Positions 31,815 through 37,965 of a DNA stretch of 38,034 bases are shown here, piece by piece (position 1 is the stretch's first letter; every line of letters starts with the position of its first letter). The stretch is taken from positions 1-38,034 of the IMG/VR virus record IMGVR_UViG_3300030329_004812; one strand, written 5' to 3'. The notes beneath the pieces were generated by a model. That model saw nothing but the letters and a program-made list of their open reading frames with translations. It made no database searches and had not been told where the DNA came from. This DNA comes from a virus. The translations under genes were made by a program, and so were the position numbers.

Positions 31815-32004
31815 GCCATTTAAGATAACAAGAAAACATTTAAATAAATATGAAGAGCTTTCAACGTACGATTTGGGCATGTATGCTATTCAAGTTAGGG
31901 TAGAGCAGCCTCTGTTGGTTTACGAAACGCTACAAATAGCTAAAAAAGCGTATAAATATTTTGAAAAGATGATAGAAACCGGACAAAAAAAGACCTACCG
32001 ATAA
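31807..32004 (+). CDS. Unknown small phage protein
   Basis: This 65-residue basic protein opens MIKPFKITRKHLNKYEE and has YAIQVRVEQPLLVYETL then a C-terminal helix. AGGAG lies at 31796-31800. Its last codons run into cassette 2. Confidence 0.7.
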   Translation: MIKPFKITRKHLNKYEELSTYDLGMYAIQVRVEQPLLVYETLQIAKKAYKYFEKMIETGQKKTYR

Positions 32005-32042
32005 ACAAATCAAAGTGATATATTTTTATCACAACCAGGAGG
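31981..32042 (+). promoter_or_regulatory. Regulatory cassette 2 (diverged)
   Basis: GGACA-N5-AGACC (31981-31995), CTACC, then TATATT (32019-32024) 23 nt downstream and a CAGGAGG site. The palindrome and box are diverged compared with the other copies, but the spacing is the same. Confidence 0.6.
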
Positions 32043-32047
32043 AAACA

Positions 32048-32293
32048 ATGAATGAGCAACTTGAAGCTATCAGAGAAGCAGTATATTTTATTCAGGATAA
32101 TTGGATTGGTGAGACTGGCGCTTGGAGAGGCGAAGCATCCGAGTTTGTTGGTGCGATAGTCCAGGACGAAATCACGAGAAAGGATGTTAGACACCTCATA
32201 GAGGCCATCAATGAAGGCGAGCCGATAGAATTAGATGGTTTGGGCGGATCTGTCATCGATGGAAGACTCACAGACGTGTGGGTCACAAAATGA
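32048..32293 (+). CDS. Unknown small phage protein
   Basis: This 81-residue protein starts at ATG 32048 after AGGAGG. It is helical and acidic (EQLEAIREAVYFIQDNW, KDVRHLIEAINEGEPI) and has a C-terminal strand. The stop overlaps the start of the zinc-knuckle gene in ATGA. Confidence 0.7.
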   Translation: MNEQLEAIREAVYFIQDNWIGETGAWRGEASEFVGAIVQDEITRKDVRHLIEAINEGEPIELDGLGGSVIDGRLTDVWVTK

Positions 32294-33078
32294 GAGGGAT
32301 AGAGTGGAAGGGCACCGTCAGGTGTAGTTTTTGTGGAGACTATAATCACAATATAACTACCTGCAAGAGGGTGAACGAGACATATGAAACAACTGCTGGT
32401 CTGGAGTTTGAAGATTTTAACCGTGATCAGCAAGTGGCATTTCGCGAAACAATGAAAAGAATCCAAAGGAGCGAAAAAAGAAAAGCAGCTTCAGGGAGAA
32501 AAAAACGCAAGTCAAAATGCTCTTTTTGTAGAAAGCCTGGGCACCGTCGCCCCACATGCCCATCGCATGCCACCTTCAGGGAAAAGGTTTATAATGCTAA
32601 TGCGCTTTGGAGACAAAGGTTTGCTGATGTTGTAAACATAGCTGGTGTTGGTGTCGGGGCACTTGTACAGATACCAGCCAGGGCAGTCCATTGGTCTTAC
32701 CATCCCACTGAGAGTATAACCTGTTTAGTCTCGTCATATTCGCTTGAAAGTTTAAATGTTTTTGCTTCTTGGCCACACGTTAATGAATATATAACAACTG
32801 CCAAGCTCAATCTAATCGATATCGAGAACAACAACGATATCGGGTGGACCTTCTCTCGTGTAAAGGAGGTGGTCAACAGCGATTTGGTACTTAATCGCTG
32901 GCATAGGGAGTTTATTAATGTTATAGCCCCAGTTTCATGGAAGCCCCCGGATGGATGGGTTGAGCAAGAGAATGCTGAGCAAATAGAATGGTTACTTAAA
33001 AAAATCTCAACAAAAGACTTTAGTTTTTCTAAGGTCAATTCTTTCATCAATAGTTGGATTGGTAGAGGTGAACAATGA
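32290..33078 (+). CDS. Double zinc-knuckle protein (first copy)
   Basis: This 262-residue protein has two retroviral-type CCHC zinc knuckles: C12-x2-C15-x4-H20-x4-C25 and C77-x2-C80-x4-H85-x4-C90. A Lys/Arg-rich linker (RSEKRKAASGRKKRKSK) lies between them. The following part has GALVQIPARAVHW and ITCLVSSYSLESLNVFA, resembling the GDLV barrel type. A Trp-rich helical C-terminus follows. It probably binds RNA or single-stranded DNA. The protein at 35140 has the same layout; both lie in the cassette region. The ribosome site is weak, so coupling with the previous gene is likely. Confidence 0.8.
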   Translation: MRGIEWKGTVRCSFCGDYNHNITTCKRVNETYETTAGLEFEDFNRDQQVAFRETMKRIQRSEKRKAASGRKKRKSKCSFCRKPGHRRPTCPSHATFREKVYNANALWRQRFADVVNIAGVGVGALVQIPARAVHWSYHPTESITCLVSSYSLESLNVFASWPHVNEYITTAKLNLIDIENNNDIGWTFSRVKEVVNSDLVLNRWHREFINVIAPVSWKPPDGWVEQENAEQIEWLLKKISTKDFSFSKVNSFINSWIGRGEQ

Positions 33079-33221
33079 GTAGATTTGTTAGAAATGCTGT
33101 AAGGAGATCGAGGGCGAACAGCGAATATTTTTGGTCCGTTCACGATCCAGAGGAAAAGCCCGATAAAAAAAAGAAAAAGAAAAAAAAGAAGAAGAAGAAA
33201 TCTAAAAAAGCCAAAAAATGA
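33075..33221 (+). CDS. Small protein with poly-lysine tail
   Basis: This 48-residue protein has an N-terminal basic piece (MSRFVRNAVRRSRANSEYFW), a short acidic hinge and a tail of twelve consecutive Lys followed by SKKAKK. It is likely to bind nucleic acid. It overlaps the previous gene in ATGA and ends at cassette 3. Confidence 0.65.
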   Translation: MSRFVRNAVRRSRANSEYFWSVHDPEEKPDKKKKKKKKKKKKSKKAKK

Positions 33222-33270
33222 CCTACCCATTTGCCTCTGACCATACTATATTACTATCATAACCAAGGAG
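33211..33270 (+). promoter_or_regulatory. Regulatory cassette 3
   Basis: The TGACC half-site (33219-33223) and CTACCCA box are followed by TATATT (33247-33252) after exactly 23 nt. The left half-site has decayed to CCAAA. A CATAACCAAGGAG leader ends the cassette and the next ATG is at 33277. Confidence 0.65.
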
Positions 33271-33276
33271 AACACA

Positions 33277-33435
33277 ATGGAAGTAGGCGATTTAGTAAAG
33301 CGTAAAGACAAGAGGCACAATAAAGCTGGTCTTCTTTGGAGGATCGGTAGCCCCAACCCAATCGCAAGAATCCTATGGGATGATGGCTCTGCTGGTGCGA
33401 TGCACATAAAATACTTGGAGGTAATATGCAAGTAG
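33277..33435 (+). CDS. GDLV-family small protein, array gene A1
   Basis: This 52-residue protein (MEVGDLVKRKDKRH; then GLLWRIGSPNPIARILWDDG; ending LEVICK) is the near-paralogue of the gene at 36817, sharing the PNPIARILW block. It has the AAGGAG of cassette 3 and shares 10 nt with the next gene. Confidence 0.75.
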   Translation: MEVGDLVKRKDKRHNKAGLLWRIGSPNPIARILWDDGSAGAMHIKYLEVICK

Positions 33436-33587
33436 GTGATTTGATTTATAGCAACCATGATGATGAGTATGCCATCTATTTGGGAGGCTATGGCTACGAT
33501 GGTTGGATTACTATACTACAAGATGATGGTTCAACATGCCAAGTGCAGAAACAATGGTGGGAGGTAGTCAATGAAAAACGGACATAA
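33426..33587 (+). CDS. GDLV-family small protein, array gene A2
   Basis: This 53-residue protein (MQVGDLIYSNHDDEYAIYLG; then WITILQDDG; ending WEVVNEKRT) starts within the EVICK end of A1. The stop TAA is inside the palindrome of cassette 4. Confidence 0.72.
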   Translation: MQVGDLIYSNHDDEYAIYLGGYGYDGWITILQDDGSTCQVQKQWWEVVNEKRT

Positions 33588-33641
33588 ATTGTCCTACCCA
33601 TATACCCCTGAGCATGATACATTACTATCACAACCAAGGAG
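33580..33641 (+). promoter_or_regulatory. Regulatory cassette 4
   Basis: Perfect GGACA-TAAAT-TGTCC (33580-33594), CTACCCA, then TACATT (33618-33623) after 23 nt, and AAGGAG (33636-33641). The upstream stop TAA is inside the palindrome spacer. Confidence 0.75.
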
Positions 33642-33647
33642 AACAGC

Positions 33648-34361
33648 ATGAAAAAATACACATCAATACAAATAGCAAAAGCTATTATACGAGCAGACAA
33701 GATGGGTGCTGAAAGAGGCGCAGGGATCATGGCCGACATGAAGACGCAGCTTGACAAGCGAGGAGACTTATCAGATCGCCAGTGGGAATATTTGGGCAGC
33801 TTGATAACAGAACATAGCCAAGAGGCTCTTGACGAGTATAACGAATATGCTAAACGCTTCGCGACAGACCAAGAGTATAGGGAAAGAGTGAAAGTAATAG
33901 CCAATTACTACATAGGTGCTGGGCAGTACTACACTAAAACAGCGGTACAGGCCCTGATAGCTTTGAAACACCATGGAGAGGATGGATGTGCCCTACCACA
34001 GTATAGCTCCTTAAGAAGGATGCTCTACAACAAATATGCTGATAAGGTTTGGGATAGCTATACCAACTCCCCCATATACTCAGCAGGCGATTTGGTCCAA
34101 ATAAGATCCGCAGGTGTTAGTCGGATATGGTCACAGCGTAAATACACCCAAGAGAAGATGGCCGGGATTGAAAATCTTAGTAGTCATGCTTGCCTTATCA
34201 TTAAAGTGGACGCTTTGCCCATTTCTGTTGCCATCCAATATAAACCAAAGCGAGGGGGCGCGAGGGTCTATTCTGTCATGCCAGTGGGAAGTACGTTAAT
34301 TTATCACATTCTGGAGTGCGATTTGAAGAAAAATCGTATGCCGAAAACTAAACGGAGGTAG
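33648..34361 (+). CDS. Larger array protein with C-terminal GDLV barrel
   Basis: This is a 237-residue protein. The N-terminal half is helical (YTSIQIAKAIIRADKMGAER; RQWEYLGSLITEHSQEALDE). From about residue 145, SAGDLVQIRSAG begins a GDLV-type barrel with CLIIKVDALP and VAIQYKPK. The tail is basic (KKNRMPKTKRR). It has the ribosome site of cassette 4 and is followed two bases later by another gene. Its unusual size suggests a fusion of the small barrel to a new domain. Confidence 0.7.
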   Translation: MKKYTSIQIAKAIIRADKMGAERGAGIMADMKTQLDKRGDLSDRQWEYLGSLITEHSQEALDEYNEYAKRFATDQEYRERVKVIANYYIGAGQYYTKTAVQALIALKHHGEDGCALPQYSSLRRMLYNKYADKVWDSYTNSPIYSAGDLVQIRSAGVSRIWSQRKYTQEKMAGIENLSSHACLIIKVDALPISVAIQYKPKRGGARVYSVMPVGSTLIYHILECDLKKNRMPKTKRR

Positions 34362-34363
34362 CA

Positions 34364-34627
34364 ATGAACATTATATCAAAAGAAAACATCGAGTTTACAA
34401 CCCCCTGTTATGACGGTGAGGGCATGATAAGAAGAGCCCTGATCCATCATGAGGGGGAGTTCTATGTGGTGTCGGAAAACACAGTTATGAGGGAAACTTT
34501 GGTGTTTTCGTCAAGCCCAACGGGCCAAATAGAGGACTGGGCAGAAGTTGGCGGCCGCAAGGGTGTAGTTCTCGAAGAAGTTTTAGATAACTTTCAACAA
34601 TTCTTGTACACAGAACGGTATTTTTAA
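34364..34627 (+). CDS. Unknown small phage protein in the array
   Basis: This 87-residue protein (NIISKENIEFTTPCYDGEGM; FYVVSENTVM; VLDNFQQFLYTERYF) does not show the GDLV opening and may be an unrelated insertion into the array. AACGGAGG precedes the ATG. It ends 5 nt before the palindrome of cassette 5. Confidence 0.65.
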   Translation: MNIISKENIEFTTPCYDGEGMIRRALIHHEGEFYVVSENTVMRETLVFSSSPTGQIEDWAEVGGRKGVVLEEVLDNFQQFLYTERYF

Positions 34628-34631
34628 ATCT

Positions 34632-34692
34632 GGACATAAATTGTCCTACCCAGATTTTACCCAGCATGGTATACTGCTTATATCGAAAGGAG
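34632..34692 (+). promoter_or_regulatory. Regulatory cassette 5
   Basis: Perfect GGACA-TAAAT-TGTCC (34632-34646), CTACCCA, then TATACT (34670-34675) after 23 nt, ending AAGGAG. Here the palindrome lies just after, not over, the upstream stop. Confidence 0.75.
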
Positions 34693-34698
34693 AGCATA

Positions 34699-34875
34699 AT
34701 GAAAATAGGTGATTTGATACGAGACAAGCGATGGCCGGAAGATAGTTACGGTGTTATAATTTCTATCGGTGACAGGAGAGCGCGAAATCCCTACTTGGTT
34801 TGGTGTTGCGGCAACGGTCGTTTTGAAGAGTTTTCTAAGGACTACATTGAAGGAGAATGCGAGGTGGTACAATGA
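34699..34875 (+). CDS. GDLV-family small protein, array gene A3
   Basis: This 58-residue protein has MKIGDLIRDKRW, YGVIISIGD, PYLVWCCGNG and a final ECEVVQ. It follows cassette 5 and overlaps the next start by four bases. Confidence 0.75.
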   Translation: MKIGDLIRDKRWPEDSYGVIISIGDRRARNPYLVWCCGNGRFEEFSKDYIEGECEVVQ

Positions 34876-35084
34876 AAGTTGGAGACTTAGTAAAATTATC
34901 AGCTTATGGCAAGGCAAGGAGCCACAATTCAGATTGCTTTGGGGGATGGGGGTTCGTAACAGAGGTTGTTAATTGTTATTCCCAATATCCTATCACAGCA
35001 CATTGGTACAAGCTTAATGGCACTGAGATATCTGTGAGGTTTCACCGAAGAGAATTGAAAAGATTTAAGTCGGACAAAAAATGA
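34872..35084 (+). CDS. GDLV-family small protein, array gene A4
   Basis: This 70-residue protein has MKVGDLVKLSAYGKARSHN, WGFVTEVVN and ITAHWYKLNG. It ends KRFKSDKK in cassette 6, whose TGACC overlaps the stop codon. Confidence 0.78.
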   Translation: MKVGDLVKLSAYGKARSHNSDCFGGWGFVTEVVNCYSQYPITAHWYKLNGTEISVRFHRRELKRFKSDKK

Positions 35085-35133
35085 CCTACCTATCTACCCC
35101 TGACTGTGCTATACTACTATCATAACCAAGGAG
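35072..35133 (+). promoter_or_regulatory. Regulatory cassette 6
   Basis: GGACA-AAAAA-TGACC (35072-35086), then CTACC, TATACT (35110-35115) after exactly 23 nt, and CATAACCAAGGAG. The stop of the upstream gene is TGA of TGACC. Confidence 0.72.
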
Positions 35134-35139
35134 AACAAC

Positions 35140-36009
35140 ATGAAAATCTTTGAAAACAAAGACAGCCCTATCTATAGAAACAAGAATGCTTGTGGATATT
35201 GCCGACGTATAGGGCACAATAGAGCTAATTGCCCTCATGCTCCAGAGGACTGGCTCCGCTTTTCCACTTACCAAATACCAATGAATACCACCGGTACTCA
35301 GTGTGCTTGGTATAAGCAACCGAGGTATTGGGGTACTTGGTATGAAGAATGCAAAAAGACCGTAATACTTCAGCAGCGAAACGCTTCCAAGGCCAAGGCT
35401 AAAAGAACAACAGCCCGAAACTGTGGCTTTTGTGGCGGCGCAGGACATACCCGTCGAAACTGTTCAGAGATGAAGAAGTTTGTAGCACAATGCTACAAAG
35501 CAAACGAAAACTGGCGACGAGCAGCGTATGAAATCCTTGTCCAAGAGCATGGTATTGATATAGGCGCAGCAGTAGAGGTCCAGGAAGACGGCAGCTATTG
35601 GAATGAGAAGTCGTCAACCCATGTTGGACTTATCACTTCGATCAACTGGGATAGTTTAAATGTTATGACCGCTTTTCAGGGTTGTTATGATTGGGGCGAA
35701 AAATACGGTCAGAAGGTTGCCGTTGGTGTGATGGTGGATGGCACGGACACCAAACTATCGCTAAAACACATGTGTGAGGGCGCATCTCTTCGAGCGATAA
35801 TCAGTCCACGAAACTCTTATCCAAGGCATTCTTCTCATTGGGATACAAAGCTAATCAAAGTTATCGGCAGGTCAGAGCGTCCATTGAAAGAAGAGTGGAC
35901 CACATCCTATAAGGAAGCCTTTGATTATCTTTGTAAGAAAACCAACTTACAACAGCTTAAAGAGCGTGGTGTATACAATCACATACAGAATTGGGCAAAT
36001 AGGACATAA
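35140..36009 (+). CDS. Double zinc-knuckle protein (second copy)
   Basis: This 289-residue protein has CCHC knuckles C18-x2-C21-x4-H26-x4-C31 and C95-x2-C98-x4-H103-x4-C108, with an Arg/Lys-rich region (RNASKAKAKRTTARN) between them. Next comes a barrel-like part (IGAAVEVQED; HVGLITSINWDSLNVMT) comparable to the IGAA/GALV region of the first copy at 32290. Both copies have a central barrel region and a Trp-containing C-terminus. It is under cassette 6. A role in binding RNA or single-stranded DNA is likely. Its stop lies within cassette 7. Confidence 0.82.
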   Translation: MKIFENKDSPIYRNKNACGYCRRIGHNRANCPHAPEDWLRFSTYQIPMNTTGTQCAWYKQPRYWGTWYEECKKTVILQQRNASKAKAKRTTARNCGFCGGAGHTRRNCSEMKKFVAQCYKANENWRRAAYEILVQEHGIDIGAAVEVQEDGSYWNEKSSTHVGLITSINWDSLNVMTAFQGCYDWGEKYGQKVAVGVMVDGTDTKLSLKHMCEGASLRAIISPRNSYPRHSSHWDTKLIKVIGRSERPLKEEWTTSYKEAFDYLCKKTNLQQLKERGVYNHIQNWANRT

Positions 36010-36063
36010 TCTGTCCTACCCATCTACCCCTGAGCATACTATATTACTATCACAACCAAGGAG
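36002..36063 (+). promoter_or_regulatory. Regulatory cassette 7
   Basis: Perfect GGACA-TAATC-TGTCC (36002-36016), CTACCCA, TATATT (36040-36045) after 23 nt, and ACAACCAAGGAG. The upstream stop TAA is in the palindrome spacer. Confidence 0.78.
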
Positions 36064-36069
36064 AATACA

Positions 36070-36246
36070 ATGAAAATCGGTGATTTAGTAAAGTGCTTCC
36101 ATTCTGGGAAGGTAGGCATAATAACAAGGCGAGCCGAAACGAACAGAGACAACCTTCATTGGACACCTGAGCAATTCTGGGTAGAGTGGCTTGGGTCACA
36201 TCCAACGTGGACACTCCCAGCTTATTTGGAGGCAGCATGCAAGTAG
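36070..36246 (+). CDS. GDLV-family small protein, array gene A5
   Basis: This 58-residue protein has MKIGDLVKCFHSGKVGIITR, FWVEWLGS and a final LEAACK. It uses the cassette 7 ribosome site and shares 10 nt with the next start (GGCAGCATGCAAGTAG). Confidence 0.72.
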   Translation: MKIGDLVKCFHSGKVGIITRRAETNRDNLHWTPEQFWVEWLGSHPTWTLPAYLEAACK

Positions 36247-36461
36247 GTGATTTAGTAAAAGAAATCGGTCTGTGGACCTCTCACAATCCCTGGATGACTG
36301 GTACTAATTTGGATGATTCGAGAGGCATAATTGGAATAATAATTGAAATTGATGCTAATTGGCCAGGGCATTTTCTCATCCAATGGTTTACCGCTTCTGC
36401 CCTTGTCCACAGAGTCTGGATGCCGGAATCAAGATTGGAGGTGATCAATGAAAGTAGGTGA
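36237..36461 (+). CDS. GDLV-family small protein, array gene A6
   Basis: This 74-residue protein has MQVGDLVKEIGLWTSHNPWM, GIIGIIIEIDAN and FLIQWFTA, ending RLEVINESR. The HNPWMT block is shared with the gene at 37765, showing recent relatedness. Confidence 0.78.
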   Translation: MQVGDLVKEIGLWTSHNPWMTGTNLDDSRGIIGIIIEIDANWPGHFLIQWFTASALVHRVWMPESRLEVINESR

Positions 36462-36594
36462 TTTAGTTTATGTGCCTTACTTTAAGGAGTGTGGAATAAT
36501 AGTAGGGTATGCGCTTGGCACATGGCGCATTATCTATACTTCTGGATATCACAGTGAAGAGCATGAAGAAGATTTGGAGGTAGTATGCAAGTAG
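36448..36594 (+). CDS. GDLV-family small protein, array gene A7
   Basis: This 48-residue protein (MKVGDLVYVPYFKECGIIVG, then GTWRIIYTSG, ending LEVVCK) starts in the end of A6 and overlaps the next gene by the shared junction. Confidence 0.7.
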   Translation: MKVGDLVYVPYFKECGIIVGYALGTWRIIYTSGYHSEEHEEDLEVVCK

Positions 36595-36758
36595 GTGATT
36601 TAGTAACTCACGAACCAACACAAGCAGTGGGTATAATCGTAGAAGTTAGTAGAACCAGTGTTTGTGTAGTTTGGAACTACGATCCGCTTCACAAAGATGA
36701 GGGTGAAGAAGAGTGGATAAGCAAGTTTTTCATCAAAAACTTAAAAACGGACAAATAA
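36585..36758 (+). CDS. GDLV-family small protein, array gene A8
   Basis: This 57-residue protein has MQVGDLVTHEPTQAVGIIVE, SVCVVWNY and a final WISKFFIKNLKTDK. Its stop TAA lies in the palindrome spacer of cassette 8. Confidence 0.7.
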   Translation: MQVGDLVTHEPTQAVGIIVEVSRTSVCVVWNYDPLHKDEGEEEWISKFFIKNLKTDK

Positions 36759-36810
36759 TGTCCTACCCACCTACCTCTGGCTGTGCTATATTACTATCAT
36801 AACCAAGGAG
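36749..36810 (+). promoter_or_regulatory. Regulatory cassette 8
   Basis: Perfect GGACA-AATAA-TGTCC (36749-36763), CTACCCA, TATATT (36787-36792) after 23 nt, CATAACCAAGGAG. Confidence 0.78.
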
Positions 36811-36816
36811 AATACA

Positions 36817-36996
36817 ATGAAAATCGGTGATTTAGTAAGGCTCAAGCCCTATGATAACGGCTACGGAAACTTTTACCATTCTAAGGTTGGTGTTCTTTGG
36901 GCCATTAGCGGACCAAATCCAATAGCAAGAATCCTTTGGTCTGACGGCAAACGTGGATTTATCCACATAAAGTTTTTGGAGGTAGTATGCAAGTAG
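36817..36996 (+). CDS. GDLV-family small protein, array gene A9
   Basis: This 59-residue protein has MKIGDLVRLKPYDNGYGNFY, VGVLWAISGPNPIARILWSD and a final FLEVVCK. It is the closest relative of A1 at 33277. Confidence 0.72.
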   Translation: MKIGDLVRLKPYDNGYGNFYHSKVGVLWAISGPNPIARILWSDGKRGFIHIKFLEVVCK

Positions 36997-37166
36997 GAGA
37001 TTTGGTAAAGGTTAGAGGGATAAATCTTGAGCGAATTGGAATTGTAATCAAGGTTCCGCCTTATCATGACTTCTGGGGCAACACTGTTGTTGTAGAGTGG
37101 CTTGAAGGCTTTAGAGAAGAGTTGGAACGAGATCAAGTGGAGGCAATATGCAGCAATTTAAAGTAG
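36987..37166 (+). CDS. GDLV-family small protein, array gene A10
   Basis: This 59-residue protein has MQVGDLVKVRGINLERIGIV, TVVVEWLEGF and a final EAICSNLK. It starts inside the end of A9 and its end overlaps the next gene. Confidence 0.7.
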   Translation: MQVGDLVKVRGINLERIGIVIKVPPYHDFWGNTVVVEWLEGFREELERDQVEAICSNLK

Positions 37167-37348
37167 GCGACCTGGTTGGTATCGGTTGGGATGGAAGGCT
37201 AAAACGCAAATGGCCAGCTATCGTTGTGAGGGTTATAGAGCATACTTTCGGGGGCTACATGTATGTCATAAGAACCCTCGATGAGGAAGCTCACGAAAGA
37301 TGGTGTGATGGCTCACACATCATTCATTGGAAAACGGACAAAAAATGA
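37148..37348 (+). CDS. GDLV-family small protein, array gene A11
   Basis: This 66-residue protein has MQQFKVGDLVGIGWDG, WPAIVVRVIEH and MYVIRTLD, ending HWKTDKK. The stop is part of cassette 9. Confidence 0.75.
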   Translation: MQQFKVGDLVGIGWDGRLKRKWPAIVVRVIEHTFGGYMYVIRTLDEEAHERWCDGSHIIHWKTDKK

Positions 37349-37397
37349 CCTACCCACCTAAACCAGAACAGGATACATTACTAACATAACCAAGGAG
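37336..37397 (+). promoter_or_regulatory. Regulatory cassette 9
   Basis: GGACA-AAAAA-TGACC (37336-37350), CTACCCA, TACATT (37374-37379) after exactly 23 nt, CATAACCAAGGAG. The upstream stop is the TGA of TGACC. Confidence 0.72.
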
Positions 37398-37403
37398 AAA
37401 GCA

Positions 37404-37580
37404 ATGAAAGTAGGCGACTTAGTAAGACTGAAAGGCGACCCCCAGCGGACTCTGGGTTTAGTAACCGAGACAGCACCCGACTGCCTCACAAAGAGGGCCA
37501 TATACTTTGTTAGCTGGTTATGCGATCTCTGTGATGATATGTGGGTAGAAGCTTGGGATTTGGAGGTAGTATGCAAGTAG
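37404..37580 (+). CDS. GDLV-family small protein, array gene A12
   Basis: This 58-residue protein has MKVGDLVRLKGDPQRTLGLV, AIYFVSWLCDLCD and a final WDLEVVCK. It shares the junction motif with the next gene. Confidence 0.72.
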   Translation: MKVGDLVRLKGDPQRTLGLVTETAPDCLTKRAIYFVSWLCDLCDDMWVEAWDLEVVCK

Positions 37581-37774
37581 GAGACTTATGCAGAGTAATA
37601 AAAAAGGGAACCCATGTTCACTGTCAATACGGGGAATATGTTATCTTATTAGAGCCGTTAAACCCAGTGAACAAACCTCTTCCTGAGAAGGTTCTTTATT
37701 GGAGAGCGTATAATATTAAAGCAGACAGGTGGCATGATTACTTTACAAGTGATTTGGAGGTAGTATGCAAATAG
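37571..37774 (+). CDS. GDLV-family small protein, array gene A13
   Basis: This 67-residue protein has MQVGDLCRVIKKGTHVHC, EYVILLEPL and VLYWRAYN, ending DLEVVCK. Cys replaces the usual Val after GDL. Confidence 0.75.
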   Translation: MQVGDLCRVIKKGTHVHCQYGEYVILLEPLNPVNKPLPEKVLYWRAYNIKADRWHDYFTSDLEVVCK

Positions 37775-37965
37775 GCGATTTGGTAAAGGTTGTAAATGAA
37801 TGGTCAGGCCACAATCCGTGGATGACATTTCGCAACGAGCCAGAGGTCTTTGGCTTGATAACCTATCTTGACAATTCTTTCGCAGGTGTTTTGGTATGCA
37901 CTGTTCTGCTTTTTAGTGGAGAAGAGGCTGTCGTTTCAGCAAGCAGATGCGAGGTGATATCATGA
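37765..37965 (+). CDS. GDLV-family small protein, array gene A14
   Basis: This 66-residue protein has MQIGDLVKVVNEWSGHNPWM, FGLITYLDNSF and VCTVLLFSG, ending RCEVIS. It is related to A6 by the HNPWMT block. Confidence 0.75.
   Translation: MQIGDLVKVVNEWSGHNPWMTFRNEPEVFGLITYLDNSFAGVLVCTVLLFSGEEAVVSASRCEVIS

Noticed and set aside
31331-37397. Regularly repeated elements as a CRISPR array
   Set aside because: The repeats are promoters of 60 nt before genes, at uneven distances of hundreds to over a thousand bases, with coding sequence between them and no cas genes.
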